The notes under the pieces: generated by a model
Database searches by the model: none
What the model saw: only the letters and a program-made list of their open reading frames with translations
What the model was told of the DNA's origin: nothing
Made by a program: the position numbers and the translations under genes
DNA from: Pacificispira sp002696645
Lineage (GTDB): Bacteria > Pseudomonadota > Alphaproteobacteria > UBA8366 > Aestuariispiraceae
DNA length: 64,000 nt
Assembly (NCBI RefSeq): GCF_048892425.1
Contig: NZ_JBLZHU010000005.1
Location: 244,625-308,624, forward strand
Direction: 5' to 3'
Shown: positions 1 through 8,440 of the stretch, one piece after another
How positions within the stretch are numbered: the stretch's first letter is position 1
Layout: each line of letters opens with the position of its first letter

Positions 1-7
1 CAACGCG

Positions 8-955
8 ATGAGCGGGGTCTTTAACAAGGCATTGATGGTGCATTTGGGCCTGATCGTCGTACTGCTGGCGCTGCATTTCATTCTGCCGGCCTATCACCAT
101 GTCAGCCTGGCACGCATCATGGTGTTGGCTGTCTATGCGCTGGGGTTCAATCTGCTCTTTGGCTATACCGGGTTGCTCAGCCTGGGCCATGCACTGTTCT
201 TCGCAGCGGGTCTGTATGGCGCAGGCCTGTCGATGCAGTTCTTCCAATGGACGGCGGGGCCGGGTTTCGTTTTCGGCCTGTTCTGTGCCATCGCGGTGGC
301 GACGCTGATCGGTATGCTGGCCCTGCGCACGGTGGGCGTGTCGTTCATGATTGTGACCATGATGTTCGCCCAGGTCGGGTATCTGTTGATCCTGTATTAC
401 AACGAATACACAAGGGGCGATGAAGGCTTCGTGATCCTGCGGGAATTGCGGGTCTTAGGCCCCCTTGATCTGTCGGCGGAAGATACGCGCTATCTGGTGG
501 CCTTGGCCTTATTGGCGGCGGCGATCTTAATCAAGCTGGCGCTGGTGCGCTCTCCAACCGGGCGTATCCTGATCGCTATTCGAGAAAATGAGGAGCGCAC
601 CCGGATGCTGGGTTATGACCCGTTCCGGTACAAGTTGATGGCGATGGTGATTTCCGGCGCTTTTGCGGGGGCCGCTGGGGCAGCCTATGGGATTCTGTTT
701 GGTTATGTCGGGGCCAGTTTCGCGTCCATCCAGTATTCTATTCTGCCCCTGTTATATGTTCTGATGGGCGGGGCTGGTGTGGTGCTGGGGCCATTGTTGG
801 GGACGATTGCAATGTTCTATCTGATTGATATCGCAAGCGGGATGACCTCTGCCTATCTGTTTTTTGTGGGGCTTGCCCTGGTATTGTTGATCCTGGTCGC
901 CCCAAAGGGCCTGTTGGGAACTGTGCGAGAACGGTGGGTACCGTGGCTGCCATGA
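8..955 (+). CDS. livM: Branched-chain amino-acid ABC transporter permease (LivM family)
   Basis: This is a 315-residue integral membrane protein, the second permease of a high-affinity branched-chain amino-acid (HAAT) importer. Hydrophobic segments run through the whole length, and the loop around residues 192–215 (IRENEERTRMLGYDPFRYK) is the cytoplasmic EAA-type coupling loop that docks the ATPases. Length fits the LivM family. The ATG at 8 sits at the window edge, so the upstream partner (LivH and the binding protein) lies outside. The TGA stop overlaps the ATG of the ATPase gene at 952 (ATGA), which indicates translational coupling. The exact substrate (leucine-type amino acids, an amide or urea) cannot be read from the permease alone. 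Confidence 0.9.
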   Translation: MSGVFNKALMVHLGLIVVLLALHFILPAYHHVSLARIMVLAVYALGFNLLFGYTGLLSLGHALFFAAGLYGAGLSMQFFQWTAGPGFVFGLFCAIAVATLIGMLALRTVGVSFMIVTMMFAQVGYLLILYYNEYTRGDEGFVILRELRVLGPLDLSAEDTRYLVALALLAAAILIKLALVRSPTGRILIAIRENEERTRMLGYDPFRYKLMAMVISGAFAGAAGAAYGILFGYVGASFASIQYSILPLLYVLMGGAGVVLGPLLGTIAMFYLIDIASGMTSAYLFFVGLALVLLILVAPKGLLGTVRERWVPWLP

Positions 956-1689
956 CGACATTATTGCAAACCAGAAACCTGTCGAAGAATTTTGGCGGCC
1001 TAGCGGCAGTTCAGTCTGTTGATTTTGATCTGCAGCAGGGTGAAATCCGGGCCATTATCGGGCCGAATGGGGCGGGGAAATCCACCCTGGTTGGGTTGAT
1101 CAGCGGACGTATTGCGCCCAGTGCTGGAACCATCGCCTTTCAGGGGCAATCCATTACCAGATTGCCTGCCCATGCCCGTGTTGCGCGGGGAATTGCCTAT
1201 ACATTCCAGATCACCAGCATTTTTGCCAATCTGACATGTCGCGAAAACATCCTGTTGCCTGCCCAGCGCGCGGCGGTGGCGGCATCTGGAGTGTTCGGGC
1301 GCGTGGACGAGGCAGCCCTGATCACCCGCGCGGATGAGGTATTGGCCCGGGTCGGACTGCGTGATCAGGCCGATACCAAGGCAAAAGAGATGGCCTATGG
1401 GCATCAGCGTTTGCTGGAGGTTGGCATGGGCTTGGCGCTGGACGCGAAATTATTGATTCTGGATGAGCCGACACAGGGCCTGGCGGATTCCGAAATTGCC
1501 AATTTTATTGATCTGATCCGTGCGGTTTCCAAGGATACGACAATCCTGTTGATTGAACATAATATGACGGTCGTGATGGATCTGGCCCAGCGCATCACGG
1601 TGATGAATTTTGGCGAGGTGCTGGCGGAAGGCACGCCAGAAGAGATTCGCGCCAATCATGCTGTTCAAACCGCGTATCTGGGGGGATAG
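952..1689 (+). CDS. livG: Branched-chain amino-acid ABC transporter ATP-binding protein (LivG family)
   Basis: This is the first ATPase subunit of the HAAT importer, about 245 residues. Walker A is GPNGAGKST, the ABC signature region is the degenerate AYGHQRLLEVG typical of LivG, Walker B is LLILDEPTQGL, and the H-loop is LLIEHNM. An upstream in-frame ATG at 934 exists, but the ATG at 952 overlaps the livM stop as ATGA and begins directly before the conserved N-terminal strand, so 952 is preferred. It is followed four bases later by livF. Family assignment is firm; the transported amino acid is inferred only. Confidence 0.92.
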   Translation: MTTLLQTRNLSKNFGGLAAVQSVDFDLQQGEIRAIIGPNGAGKSTLVGLISGRIAPSAGTIAFQGQSITRLPAHARVARGIAYTFQITSIFANLTCRENILLPAQRAAVAASGVFGRVDEAALITRADEVLARVGLRDQADTKAKEMAYGHQRLLEVGMGLALDAKLLILDEPTQGLADSEIANFIDLIRAVSKDTTILLIEHNMTVVMDLAQRITVMNFGEVLAEGTPEEIRANHAVQTAYLGG

Positions 1690-1692
1690 GCG

Positions 1693-2388
1693 ATGCTGAC
1701 AGTCACGGATATCGATTGTTTCTATGGCGATGTGCAGGTGTTGCGGAAATTTTCACTGTCAGCTGCCTCTGGGGAAATCCTGTGTCTGCTTGGGCGCAAT
1801 GGCGCGGGGAAGACGACGGCACTGAAAGCAATCATGGGTCTGGTGCCGCCGCGTTTGGGCACAGTGCTTGTCGATGATGTTGATCTGACAAAACTACCGG
1901 CCCATGCCGCCCCGAAATACGGATTGGGCTATGTCCCCCAGGGGCGACGGCTGTTTTCGGAGCTGACGGTTTCGGAGAATATTGACATTGGCCTGATGGC
2001 GACCGGGCAGGGAAAGCCGACCCGCGATCGGGTGCTGGACCTGTTTCCAGTCTTGCGTGAACGGCTGTCCCAGGTGTCCGGCAAGTTAAGCGGGGGGGAA
2101 CAGCAAATGCTGGCCATGGCCCGCGCCTTGTGCACGGAACCCAAGGTTCTGTTGATGGACGAACCGACGGAAGGATTACAGCCTTCCATGATTTCCAAGA
2201 TTCGAGAGGTCGTCCTGTCCCTGAAACAGACTGGCGTTGCCGTCGTTCTGGTGGAACAGCGCGTTGATGCCGTCCTACCGGTCGCTGACTACGTCGCCTT
2301 CATCGAAAACGGTGTTAACCGAGACGTCGTTCCGGTGCAGCAATTGCGGGATGACCCAAGCCTGCTGCACCGTTATGTCGGTGTTTGA
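1693..2388 (+). CDS. livF: Branched-chain amino-acid ABC transporter ATP-binding protein (LivF family)
   Basis: This is the second ATPase of the importer, 231 residues. It shows Walker A GRNGAGKTT, the Q-loop region YVPQGRRLF, signature LSGGEQQMLAMARAL, Walker B VLLMDEPTEGL and the H-loop replaced by VVLVEQRVD, as is usual for LivF. It starts 3 nt after the livG stop and closes the operon. The last codons and the bases just after the stop (2371–2395) are copied with one mismatch 139 bp downstream (2510–2534), within a repeat-rich spacer. Confidence 0.92.
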   Translation: MLTVTDIDCFYGDVQVLRKFSLSAASGEILCLLGRNGAGKTTALKAIMGLVPPRLGTVLVDDVDLTKLPAHAAPKYGLGYVPQGRRLFSELTVSENIDIGLMATGQGKPTRDRVLDLFPVLRERLSQVSGKLSGGEQQMLAMARALCTEPKVLLMDEPTEGLQPSMISKIREVVLSLKQTGVAVVLVEQRVDAVLPVADYVAFIENGVNRDVVPVQQLRDDPSLLHRYVGV

Positions 2389-2534
2389 ACGGGCAGTCTG
2401 TATGAATATTGTCATTTCCGCGCAGGCGGAAATCCAGAGACATAGGCAAGAATGATGAGTGCCGCTCTGGACCCCGGATCAAGTCCGGGGTGACCTTGAA
2501 TGTTTGATCCGTTATGTCGGTGTTTGAAGGGGCA
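2371..2534. repeat. 25-bp direct repeat derived from the livF 3' end
   Basis: The sequence at 2371–2395, covering the last livF codons, the stop and the next bases, recurs at 2510–2534 with a single mismatch (CGTTATGTCGGTGTTTGAA is shared exactly). The 114 bp between the copies hold two palindromic elements. The copy is too short to code for anything. It looks like a footprint of repeat insertion with duplication of flanking DNA. Confidence 0.75.
2467..2494. repeat. Intergenic palindromic repeat, copy 1 (CCGG-rich)
   Basis: This 28-bp sequence contains the palindrome ACCCCGGATCAAGTCCGGGGT and could form a hairpin in RNA downstream of livF. An identical 28-bp sequence occurs in inverted orientation at 41765–41792, again in a gene-free gap. 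Short palindromes of this type are dispersed in many alphaproteobacterial genomes. A transcript-end role is possible, but no T-tract follows. Confidence 0.75.
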
Positions 2535-2582
2535 TGTATTTGTCTGCGCCCGTGGCGGAGGGGTTTGACAACTCGCACATTT

Positions 2583-2683
2583 CTCATCCTGAGGAGCGGC
2601 GACGCCGCGTCTCGAAGGAGGGATTGTAAGTCGGGTGCTTTCAGGGGGCTCATCCTTCGAGACGCTGCGCTCCTCAGGATGAG
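2583..2683. repeat. Long inverted repeat (nested two-stem palindrome)
   Basis: Outer arms of 16 bp at 2583–2598 and 2668–2683 (CTCATCCTGAGGAGCG) are perfectly complementary, and inner arms of 13 bp at 2607–2619 and 2653–2665 (GCGTCTCGAAGGA) are also perfect. The element would fold into a cruciform or a long RNA hairpin. With the neighbouring palindromes it fills the gene-free gap between livF (ends 2388) and the nicotinamidase gene (starts 2804). It looks like a miniature dispersed intergenic element; no transposase is nearby. Confidence 0.8.
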
Positions 2684-2803
2684 GGTGCAATGACTTCCAC
2701 CTGACAGAAGAGTGTAGCCGTTTTATTCACGACATCCGGTTCTTGCGAAGGTCTATTGGGATGTGGAAAACTGATGGCTGGTTCCAAAGAAAAGAGGTTT
2801 CCG

Positions 2804-3430
2804 ATGATATCAGCGGATACGGCCTTTGTGGCGATTGATGTGCAGAATGACTTTTGTCCGGGCGGTGCCCTGGCTGTTGCAGAAGGCGACCAGGTCGTTC
2901 CCGTGATCAACCGCATGATGCCGCGCTTTCCAGTCAAGGTGCTGACCCAGGACTGGCATCCGGCGGATCATTTTTCTTTTGCAGCCAACAATCCGGGGGC
3001 AGAGGCTTTCAGCCTGATCGATGCGCCCTATGGGCCGCAGGTGATGTGGCCGATCCATTGCGTTCAAGGCAGTGCGGGGGCGGCCTTTCATCCCAAATTA
3101 CAGATCGATTGCGCTGATCTGATCATCCGCAAAGGCTATCGCAGTCATATCGATTCCTATTCCGCTTTTTTTGAGAATGACCATACAACGCCGACCGGGC
3201 TGGAGGGATACTTGCGGGACCGGGGCGTGCAGTCTGTTGTCATGGCGGGGCTGGCGACAGACTTCTGTGTGCGGTTTTCTGCCGTCGATGCAGCGAAGCT
3301 GGGATTTGATGTGACGGTCCTGGAAGATGGCTGTCGCGCGATTGATATGGATGGATCCTTGGCGGCAGCCATGGCGGAAATGGCAGAGCATAATGTGGCA
3401 GTTGTTCCCAGCGCCGATTACGCGGTGTAA
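2804..3430 (+). CDS. pncA: Nicotinamidase / pyrazinamidase (isochorismatase-like hydrolase)
   Basis: The 208-residue cytosolic enzyme hydrolyses nicotinamide to nicotinate and ammonia for NAD salvage. It has the catalytic triad of the family: Asp in FVAIDVQNDFCPGG, Lys in LIIRKGY, and nucleophile Cys in AGLATDFCV. It also has the metal-binding segment DWHPADHFSF. Length matches bacterial PncA (about 210). Earlier in-frame starts exist from 2756, but the ATG at 2804 is preceded by AAAGAGG at a workable distance and places the first conserved strand close to the N terminus. It stands alone, after the repeat region and before the rhodanese gene. Confidence 0.93.
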   Translation: MISADTAFVAIDVQNDFCPGGALAVAEGDQVVPVINRMMPRFPVKVLTQDWHPADHFSFAANNPGAEAFSLIDAPYGPQVMWPIHCVQGSAGAAFHPKLQIDCADLIIRKGYRSHIDSYSAFFENDHTTPTGLEGYLRDRGVQSVVMAGLATDFCVRFSAVDAAKLGFDVTVLEDGCRAIDMDGSLAAAMAEMAEHNVAVVPSADYAV

Positions 3431-3513
3431 TTCCCCTTTTCTCTTGTGTGAAATACTGCTAAAGCCCATCAACCCTGATGGGGCGATGATTTTACGGCAA
3501 AAGGGATGATGTG

Positions 3514-3948
3514 ATGGGCGCTGGATATGCTGGGGATATAACGCCGAAAGAGGCGTGGAAACTGTTGAGCGAAGAGCCTGATGCGGTCTTGGTGGATGTA
3601 CGCACAGCGGCGGAATGGCAGTTTGTGGGTGTCCCTGTCCTGAACAGTTTGTCCAAGCAGCCGGTTCTGGTTGAATGGATTCGGTTTCCCGGCGGTGCCC
3701 CAAATCCGGAATTTGTTGCACAAGTGAAAGAGGCCGTCTCTGAAAGTGCAGGTGATGCGGATCCGGCAATTGTGTTTCTGTGTCGATCCGGTCAGCGCAG
3801 CCAAGGCGCTGCCGCAGCCCTGACTCAAGAAGGGTTCAGCCGCTGTTACAATATCCTGGAAGGGTTTGAAGGCGATAAGAATGCTGATGGTCAGCGCGGC
3901 AAAGCCGGTGGCTGGAAAGTGGCTGGACTGCCCTGGGCCCAGGGTTGA
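3514..3948 (+). CDS. Rhodanese-like domain protein
   Basis: This is a single-domain rhodanese of about 144 residues. The N-terminal part has the substrate-domain signature VLVDVRTAAEW, and the active-site loop is CRSGQRSQGAA, with Cys as the persulfide carrier. It ends with the family's C-terminal segment around GWKVAGLPW. It likely transfers sulfane sulfur to a thiol or cyanide acceptor. Position 26 bp before metZ on the same strand suggests a shared transcript and a link to sulfur assimilation into homocysteine; that link is inference. A GTG at 3511 is an alternative start; the ATG at 3514 is better spaced from AAGGGA. Confidence 0.9.
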   Translation: MGAGYAGDITPKEAWKLLSEEPDAVLVDVRTAAEWQFVGVPVLNSLSKQPVLVEWIRFPGGAPNPEFVAQVKEAVSESAGDADPAIVFLCRSGQRSQGAAAALTQEGFSRCYNILEGFEGDKNADGQRGKAGGWKVAGLPWAQG

Positions 3949-3973
3949 TTTATTTAATTAGAAAGAGATCGTG

Positions 3974-5173
3974 ATGGATAGCGGTAAACCTGAAATCGGT
4001 GCGGGACGGCGGTATCGCCAACAGACGGAATTGGTGCGGGGCGGCCTGGAGCGCACGGATTTTCGGGAAACCAGTGAAGGCCTGTTTCTGACCTCTGGCT
4101 ATATCTATGATAATGCGGAACAGGCAGAAGCCTCGTTTAAGGGCGAAACCACCAATTTCATGTATTCCCGCTATGCCAATCCCACCGTTGGCATGTTTGA
4201 AGAGCGCCTGGCGCTGCTGGAAGGCGCAGAAGGATGCCGCGCGACGTCCAGTGGGATGGCTGCTGTCTTTCATGCGCTGGCCTGCTTTCTGGGCCAGGGC
4301 AAGCGGCTGGTCGCGTCCCGCGCATTGTTCAGTTCCTGCTATAACATTTGTAATGACATCCTGCCGCGCTTTGGCGTGCAGACAACTTTTGTCGATGGGC
4401 ATGACCTGAACCAGTGGGAAGATGCCCTGAAACAGCCGACCGATGCGGTGTTTCTGGAAAGCCCCTCCAACCCGATGCTGGATTTGGTGGATATCGAGGC
4501 AGTGTGTAAACTTGCCAAAAAGGCGGGCGCCCGTGTTGTTGTTGATAACGTATTCGCCACCCCGATGTTGCAGCGCCCGCTGGCATTGGGGGCGGATATC
4601 GTCACCTATTCCGCGACCAAACATATCGATGGCCAGGGCCGCACAATGGGGGGCGCAGTATTGAGCACCAATGCCTTCCTGAAGGATGTGTTTGAACCCC
4701 TGTATCGCCATACCGGCCCGTCGATGAGCCCGTTTAACGCCTGGGTCATGCTGAAAGGGCTGGAGACACTGCCGCTGCGCGTCGAAAGAATGTGTCAGAA
4801 TGCCGACAAGGTCGCCCGGTTCCTGGAAGCCCATTCCGCCGTGATATTGGTGCGGTATCCTGGTTTGGAAAGCCATCCCCAGCATAACCTGGCCAAGCGC
4901 CAGATGACGGGTTTTGGCACCCTGGTCACCTTTGCGCTGCCCGGCGGGAAGGCTCAGGCGTTCAAATTCCTGAACGGCATGCGGCTGTTTGATATATCCA
5001 ACAATCTGGGAGATGCAAAAAGCCTGGCAACCCATCCCGCAACCACGACCCACCAGAAACTGAAGCCCGAGGAACGACAGGCCCTTGGCATCGATGATGG
5101 CACAATCCGCCTTTCCATCGGTCTGGAAGATGTCGATGATCTGATCGAGGACCTGGATCAGGCGCTTGCGTGA
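3974..5173 (+). CDS. metZ: O-succinylhomoserine sulfhydrylase (Cys/Met metabolism PLP enzyme)
   Basis: The product is about 399 residues, a PLP-dependent gamma-elimination/replacement enzyme that makes homocysteine from O-succinylhomoserine and sulfide in direct-sulfhydrylation methionine synthesis. Visible features are the start region YRQQTELVRGGLERTDFRET, SRYANPTV (phosphate binding), and the Schiff-base Lys in YSATKHIDGQGR (about residue 216). The extended N terminus and the GQGR segment favour MetZ over cystathionine gamma-synthase/lyase (MetB/MetC). A GTG three bases upstream (3971) is a possible start. The rhodanese gene directly upstream supports a sulfur-assimilation unit. Confidence 0.9.
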   Translation: MDSGKPEIGAGRRYRQQTELVRGGLERTDFRETSEGLFLTSGYIYDNAEQAEASFKGETTNFMYSRYANPTVGMFEERLALLEGAEGCRATSSGMAAVFHALACFLGQGKRLVASRALFSSCYNICNDILPRFGVQTTFVDGHDLNQWEDALKQPTDAVFLESPSNPMLDLVDIEAVCKLAKKAGARVVVDNVFATPMLQRPLALGADIVTYSATKHIDGQGRTMGGAVLSTNAFLKDVFEPLYRHTGPSMSPFNAWVMLKGLETLPLRVERMCQNADKVARFLEAHSAVILVRYPGLESHPQHNLAKRQMTGFGTLVTFALPGGKAQAFKFLNGMRLFDISNNLGDAKSLATHPATTTHQKLKPEERQALGIDDGTIRLSIGLEDVDDLIEDLDQALA

Positions 5174-5183
5174 CCCCGCTGTT

Positions 5184-5942
5184 TCAGCGCATCACAAACC
5201 GTAATTCGAAGCTGCGCCGCTGTTTCGTCCGCTTAGGGGTGACATGACTGCGGTGCAGCGTGAATTGATCATGAATTATAAAATCGCCCAATTGCACTGG
5301 CGGCACCCAATGGGGCAAGCGATCCAACGTTTCGCCAAATACTTCCAGATCAAGCGTGCCTTGAGCATTGGACGGCAATTCCTGGTTAAGCCAGGCGGGC
5401 AGATATTCGATAGACGGCGTTTCATCGTCAATATCGTCCAGTGGAATCCAACATGTCACCGTCCGCTTGGGTTTGAAGTGGTCCTGAATGTTAGAAACCT
5501 TGTTAAAAGTCGGATAATCTTGATGAAAGCCGACATGAGCGGACGCACCGCCGTCATTCCGCGCCTCTCTGGCATAGGCCATGATATATTGTATTTCACT
5601 GCACCCGGCTGCGGCGGCGATGCTGTCACGATAGGGGAATTGTGGTGACAATACCTCGTTGAGCAGCATCACCAGTCGTTCATAGGTGGTGCGCATGGCG
5701 GGATCAAATTCACTGCGCATGACGGTGATGTAGGGCACGCGCTCGCCGACCTGATTTTCCAGCCAGGCAAGCCCGTCTAATATCTCCGCCTTGATGGCCG
5801 CAAGCGTTTCCAGTGGGATTGCGTTTTGAACATGCAGTACGCCAAGTCCTTGAAACAGCGCCGCAGCGCTTGCCGAGCGAAAGTCGCGCGTGTCGATGGA
5901 AAGCCGTGTATAGGACGGCGGTGCTTGATGTGCATCTTGCAT
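5184..5942 (-). CDS. Phytanoyl-CoA dioxygenase (PhyH)-like Fe(II)/2-oxoglutarate oxygenase
   Basis: A 252-residue putative non-haem iron dioxygenase. The iron-binding facial triad appears as HQD (GFHQDYPTF) and a distal His in FTLHRSHVTP, with a 2-oxoglutarate-binding Arg in the closing strand RRSFELRF. The substrate is unknown. Members of this fold hydroxylate fatty acyl-CoAs, small polar metabolites or natural-product intermediates. It converges with metZ and diverges from an MFS carrier gene (start 6159) across about 215 bp, so the carrier may import or export the substrate; that pairing is only inference. Confidence 0.75.
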   Translation of the reverse strand: MQDAHQAPPSYTRLSIDTRDFRSASAAALFQGLGVLHVQNAIPLETLAAIKAEILDGLAWLENQVGERVPYITVMRSEFDPAMRTTYERLVMLLNEVLSPQFPYRDSIAAAAGCSEIQYIMAYAREARNDGGASAHVGFHQDYPTFNKVSNIQDHFKPKRTVTCWIPLDDIDDETPSIEYLPAWLNQELPSNAQGTLDLEVFGETLDRLPHWVPPVQLGDFIIHDQFTLHRSHVTPKRTKQRRSFELRFVMR

Positions 5943-6158
5943 GGATTATCAAATGATTAATGAATGATACGATTTACAATTCAATATAGCTGACCCGAAC
6001 ATCCTGTACCACTGACAATCTGATGGTTTTCAGGCGGTCTTGCAATTGTTGCATGCCTGACAGGCAAAACACTTGATCTACTACACTCTGTATTTGCCCC
6101 CCTTTAAAAGCTGGGATACGGATATCGTACCGCGCGTCTTTTGAAGTTGGATTTTTCT

Positions 6159-7397
6159 ATGTCACAGGTTTCTGCTGACCATCCCGATGCAACTGACAGT
6201 CCCTATTCCTGGTTTAGGCTGGGGGTATGTCTGATCTTGAGCACGATCGGTGGTGTTGGGTTGTGGTCTTCCGTGGTCGTTCTGCCGTCCATTGAGCTGG
6301 AATTTGGTCTGGATCGTGGCGGGGCGTCGTTTCCCTATACCGCAACGATGATTGGCTTTGCCCTGGGGGGCGTGCTGATGGGTCGGTTGGTGGATCGCTT
6401 TGGGATCGCCATACCGGTTATCATGGCGGCTACGATGATCTGCGCGGGCTATGTCCTGTCTTCCTTTGCCCCGAATTTCTGGACTTTCCTGGCCTGTCAG
6501 GCCGTGCTGATTGGGATGTTGGGCAGTTCCGCGACCTTCGGGCCCATGGTGGCTGATGTATCTCATTGGTTTCTGAAGCGCCGGGGCCTTGCTATTGCGA
6601 TTGTCGCCAGTGGCAATTATTTGGCCGGGGCGATTTGGCCACCGATCCTGCAGGAAGCGATTGTATCGATTGGTTGGCGGGGTGCCTATTTCTGGGTGGG
6701 TGTGTTTTGCTTCTGCACCATGATTCCCCTGGCCCTGTTGTTGCGGCGCCGCCCTGATATTGATCAGGGCTCTGTCCCCGTGGCGGCAAAGGCTGCGACC
6801 GCATCCGCGCCAGTATCGCCAAATGTCGTTCTGATGCTTTTGGTCGTTGCCGGGGTTGGATGCTGTGTGGCGATGTCCATGCCCCAGGTCCATATCGTCG
6901 CCTATTGCGGGGATCTGGGATACGGCCCGGCGGTGGGGGCGGAGATGCTGTCCCTTATGCTGGGGTTGGGCGTGGTCAGTCGGCTGGCATCAGGGGTAAT
7001 TGCAGATAAGATCGGGGGCGTCGGTACGTTGATCCTGGGCTCGACCCTGCAATGCCTGGCCCTGCTCTTTTATCTGCCCTTTGATGGATTGGTCTCCCTA
7101 TATCTGGTCTCTGCCTTGTTTGGCCTGTCACAGGGGGGGATCGTGCCCAGCTATGCCTTGATCGTGCGGGAATATTTCCCGGCCCGTCAGGCGGGGTCCC
7201 GGGTCGGGATCGTCCTGATGGCAACGGTTCTGGGCATGGCATTGGGCGGATGGATGTCGGGTGAAATCTATGATCTGACCGGCAGCTATCAGGCGGCCTT
7301 CCTGAATGGCATCGCATTTAACCTGCTGAACATGTCGATTGCCTTCTGGCTGCTGTATATCCGTCGCCCTAAAGGCCCAAAGGCGGCTGTGGCCTAA
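6159..7397 (+). CDS. MFS transporter (monocarboxylate/OFA-like)
   Basis: A 12-TM major facilitator of about 412 residues. The loop 2–3 signature is GRLVDRFG and the equivalent in the second half is SGVIADKIGG. A short hydrophilic linker lies in the centre around RRRPDIDQGS. The general look (WSSVVVLPSIELEFGLDRGG near the N terminus) resembles carriers of small carboxylates. TTG at 6141 could extend the protein by six residues; ATG at 6159 is chosen although no strong Shine–Dalgarno sequence precedes either. It is divergent from the PhyH-like oxygenase gene. Confidence 0.82.
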   Translation: MSQVSADHPDATDSPYSWFRLGVCLILSTIGGVGLWSSVVVLPSIELEFGLDRGGASFPYTATMIGFALGGVLMGRLVDRFGIAIPVIMAATMICAGYVLSSFAPNFWTFLACQAVLIGMLGSSATFGPMVADVSHWFLKRRGLAIAIVASGNYLAGAIWPPILQEAIVSIGWRGAYFWVGVFCFCTMIPLALLLRRRPDIDQGSVPVAAKAATASAPVSPNVVLMLLVVAGVGCCVAMSMPQVHIVAYCGDLGYGPAVGAEMLSLMLGLGVVSRLASGVIADKIGGVGTLILGSTLQCLALLFYLPFDGLVSLYLVSALFGLSQGGIVPSYALIVREYFPARQAGSRVGIVLMATVLGMALGGWMSGEIYDLTGSYQAAFLNGIAFNLLNMSIAFWLLYIRRPKGPKAAVA

Positions 7398-8222
7398 TCA
7401 CTGCCCGGTGACGACCTGGCGGACAGCGTCCTTGAATTCGGCGCTGTCTGCCATGTCTGCCGTCAGGTTATGCGGGGACCCAGAAACTTCGGCAAAGGTG
7501 GCATCAATGCCTTTGGCTGATGCGTCCGCCGCATAGTCGCGCGACAGCCGTGACCAGGTATTGGTGTCCCGCGACCCCGTCACCAGCCGGATCATGGTTC
7601 CAGCCGGAATGCGGTCGATATAATCAAGCGGGTTTTCCGCGCGCGACAAGGGCTTGCGGTTGTTGATCTGTCGCCAGGTTGGCACATCGCAGGGGCAGCT
7701 TAACAACATCGCACGCTGCACCAGGCCAGGATGACGCCCCAAAATCACGCCGGTCATCACGGCGCCGCCGCTGTGGCCGATCATCACAACGGTATCGGCC
7801 CCATGATGGGCTTTCAGGCGCGTGGTGGCGTCGGCGATGGCGTCCATCTCGTCGGGTGTATAGATTTCTGACCGGTTTTCAGATCGACTGGCCCGCCCGG
7901 TGGAGGACCGACCACCGCCGCTATACCCGATGCGCATCATTGCGACGCCGACGGCTCCCAATTCAGAGGCTGTTTCGGCAACGGGGAAGATATAGTCGGC
8001 GGGACCGCCGCTGCTGAGATCGCCATGCAGAACCACAACCAGCGTCTTGGATTGGGCAGGCGTGCCGGGCAGGTAGGTCTGGATCGCCAGACATTCATCC
8101 CCACCCTGAACATAGTGTATCTGGTCCGCGGGCCTGCAGTCGTCATCGGATGCATTAAGATGGGAAAAATTACATAGACCTAAGAGACTGAACATGCATG
8201 TGAATATCGTTAAGTGCTTCAT
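7398..8222 (-). CDS. Secreted alpha/beta hydrolase
   Basis: The protein is about 274 residues. Starting at the ATG at 8222 gives a classical signal peptide (KHLTIFTCMFSLLGLCNFS followed by a polar cleavage region), and AGGACA precedes it, so an upstream in-frame extension to 8285 is disfavoured. The mature part has the oxyanion segment VVVLHGDLSSGG, the nucleophile elbow GHSGGA (catalytic Ser) and a late His in SGSPHNLT. The likely role is a periplasmic esterase or peptidase-like hydrolase of unknown substrate. Its stop abuts the stop of the convergent MFS gene. Its upstream side borders the AT-rich ATPase islet. Confidence 0.78.
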   Translation of the reverse strand: MKHLTIFTCMFSLLGLCNFSHLNASDDDCRPADQIHYVQGGDECLAIQTYLPGTPAQSKTLVVVLHGDLSSGGPADYIFPVAETASELGAVGVAMMRIGYSGGGRSSTGRASRSENRSEIYTPDEMDAIADATTRLKAHHGADTVVMIGHSGGAVMTGVILGRHPGLVQRAMLLSCPCDVPTWRQINNRKPLSRAENPLDYIDRIPAGTMIRLVTGSRDTNTWSRLSRDYAADASAKGIDATFAEVSGSPHNLTADMADSAEFKDAVRQVVTGQ

Positions 8223-8440
8223 CCTCTGTGTCCTGTTTTTTTCATTATCAGGTTCAAATTTGCTTATGTCCGGTTTGGATATCAAATTTAATTGAATTTA
8301 GTTTTGGCCTGCCGATTTAAGAGTATGAATTAGAATCTTTTTTCGTGCCATAAATTGTTATCAAGGCTACCTTAAGAATAATATGATTAGAAATACAATT
8401 TGGGAAATCATACACTATATTCGAAAATTTTGGGGGAAAT

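Noticed and set aside
3431..3513. Possible SAM-type riboswitch before the rhodanese–metZ genes (GCTAAAG followed by a CCCATCA/TGATGGG hairpin at 3465–3482)
   Set aside because: Only a short hairpin and one GCTAAA string are present. The pseudoknot pairing of SAM-II or SAM-V could not be drawn, and the region is about 80 bp long. It may simply be a transcript-end hairpin for pncA.
3950..5053. 367-codon minus-strand open frame opposite metZ
   Set aside because: metZ is fully supported by active-site motifs; the antisense frame has no family features and no start signal.
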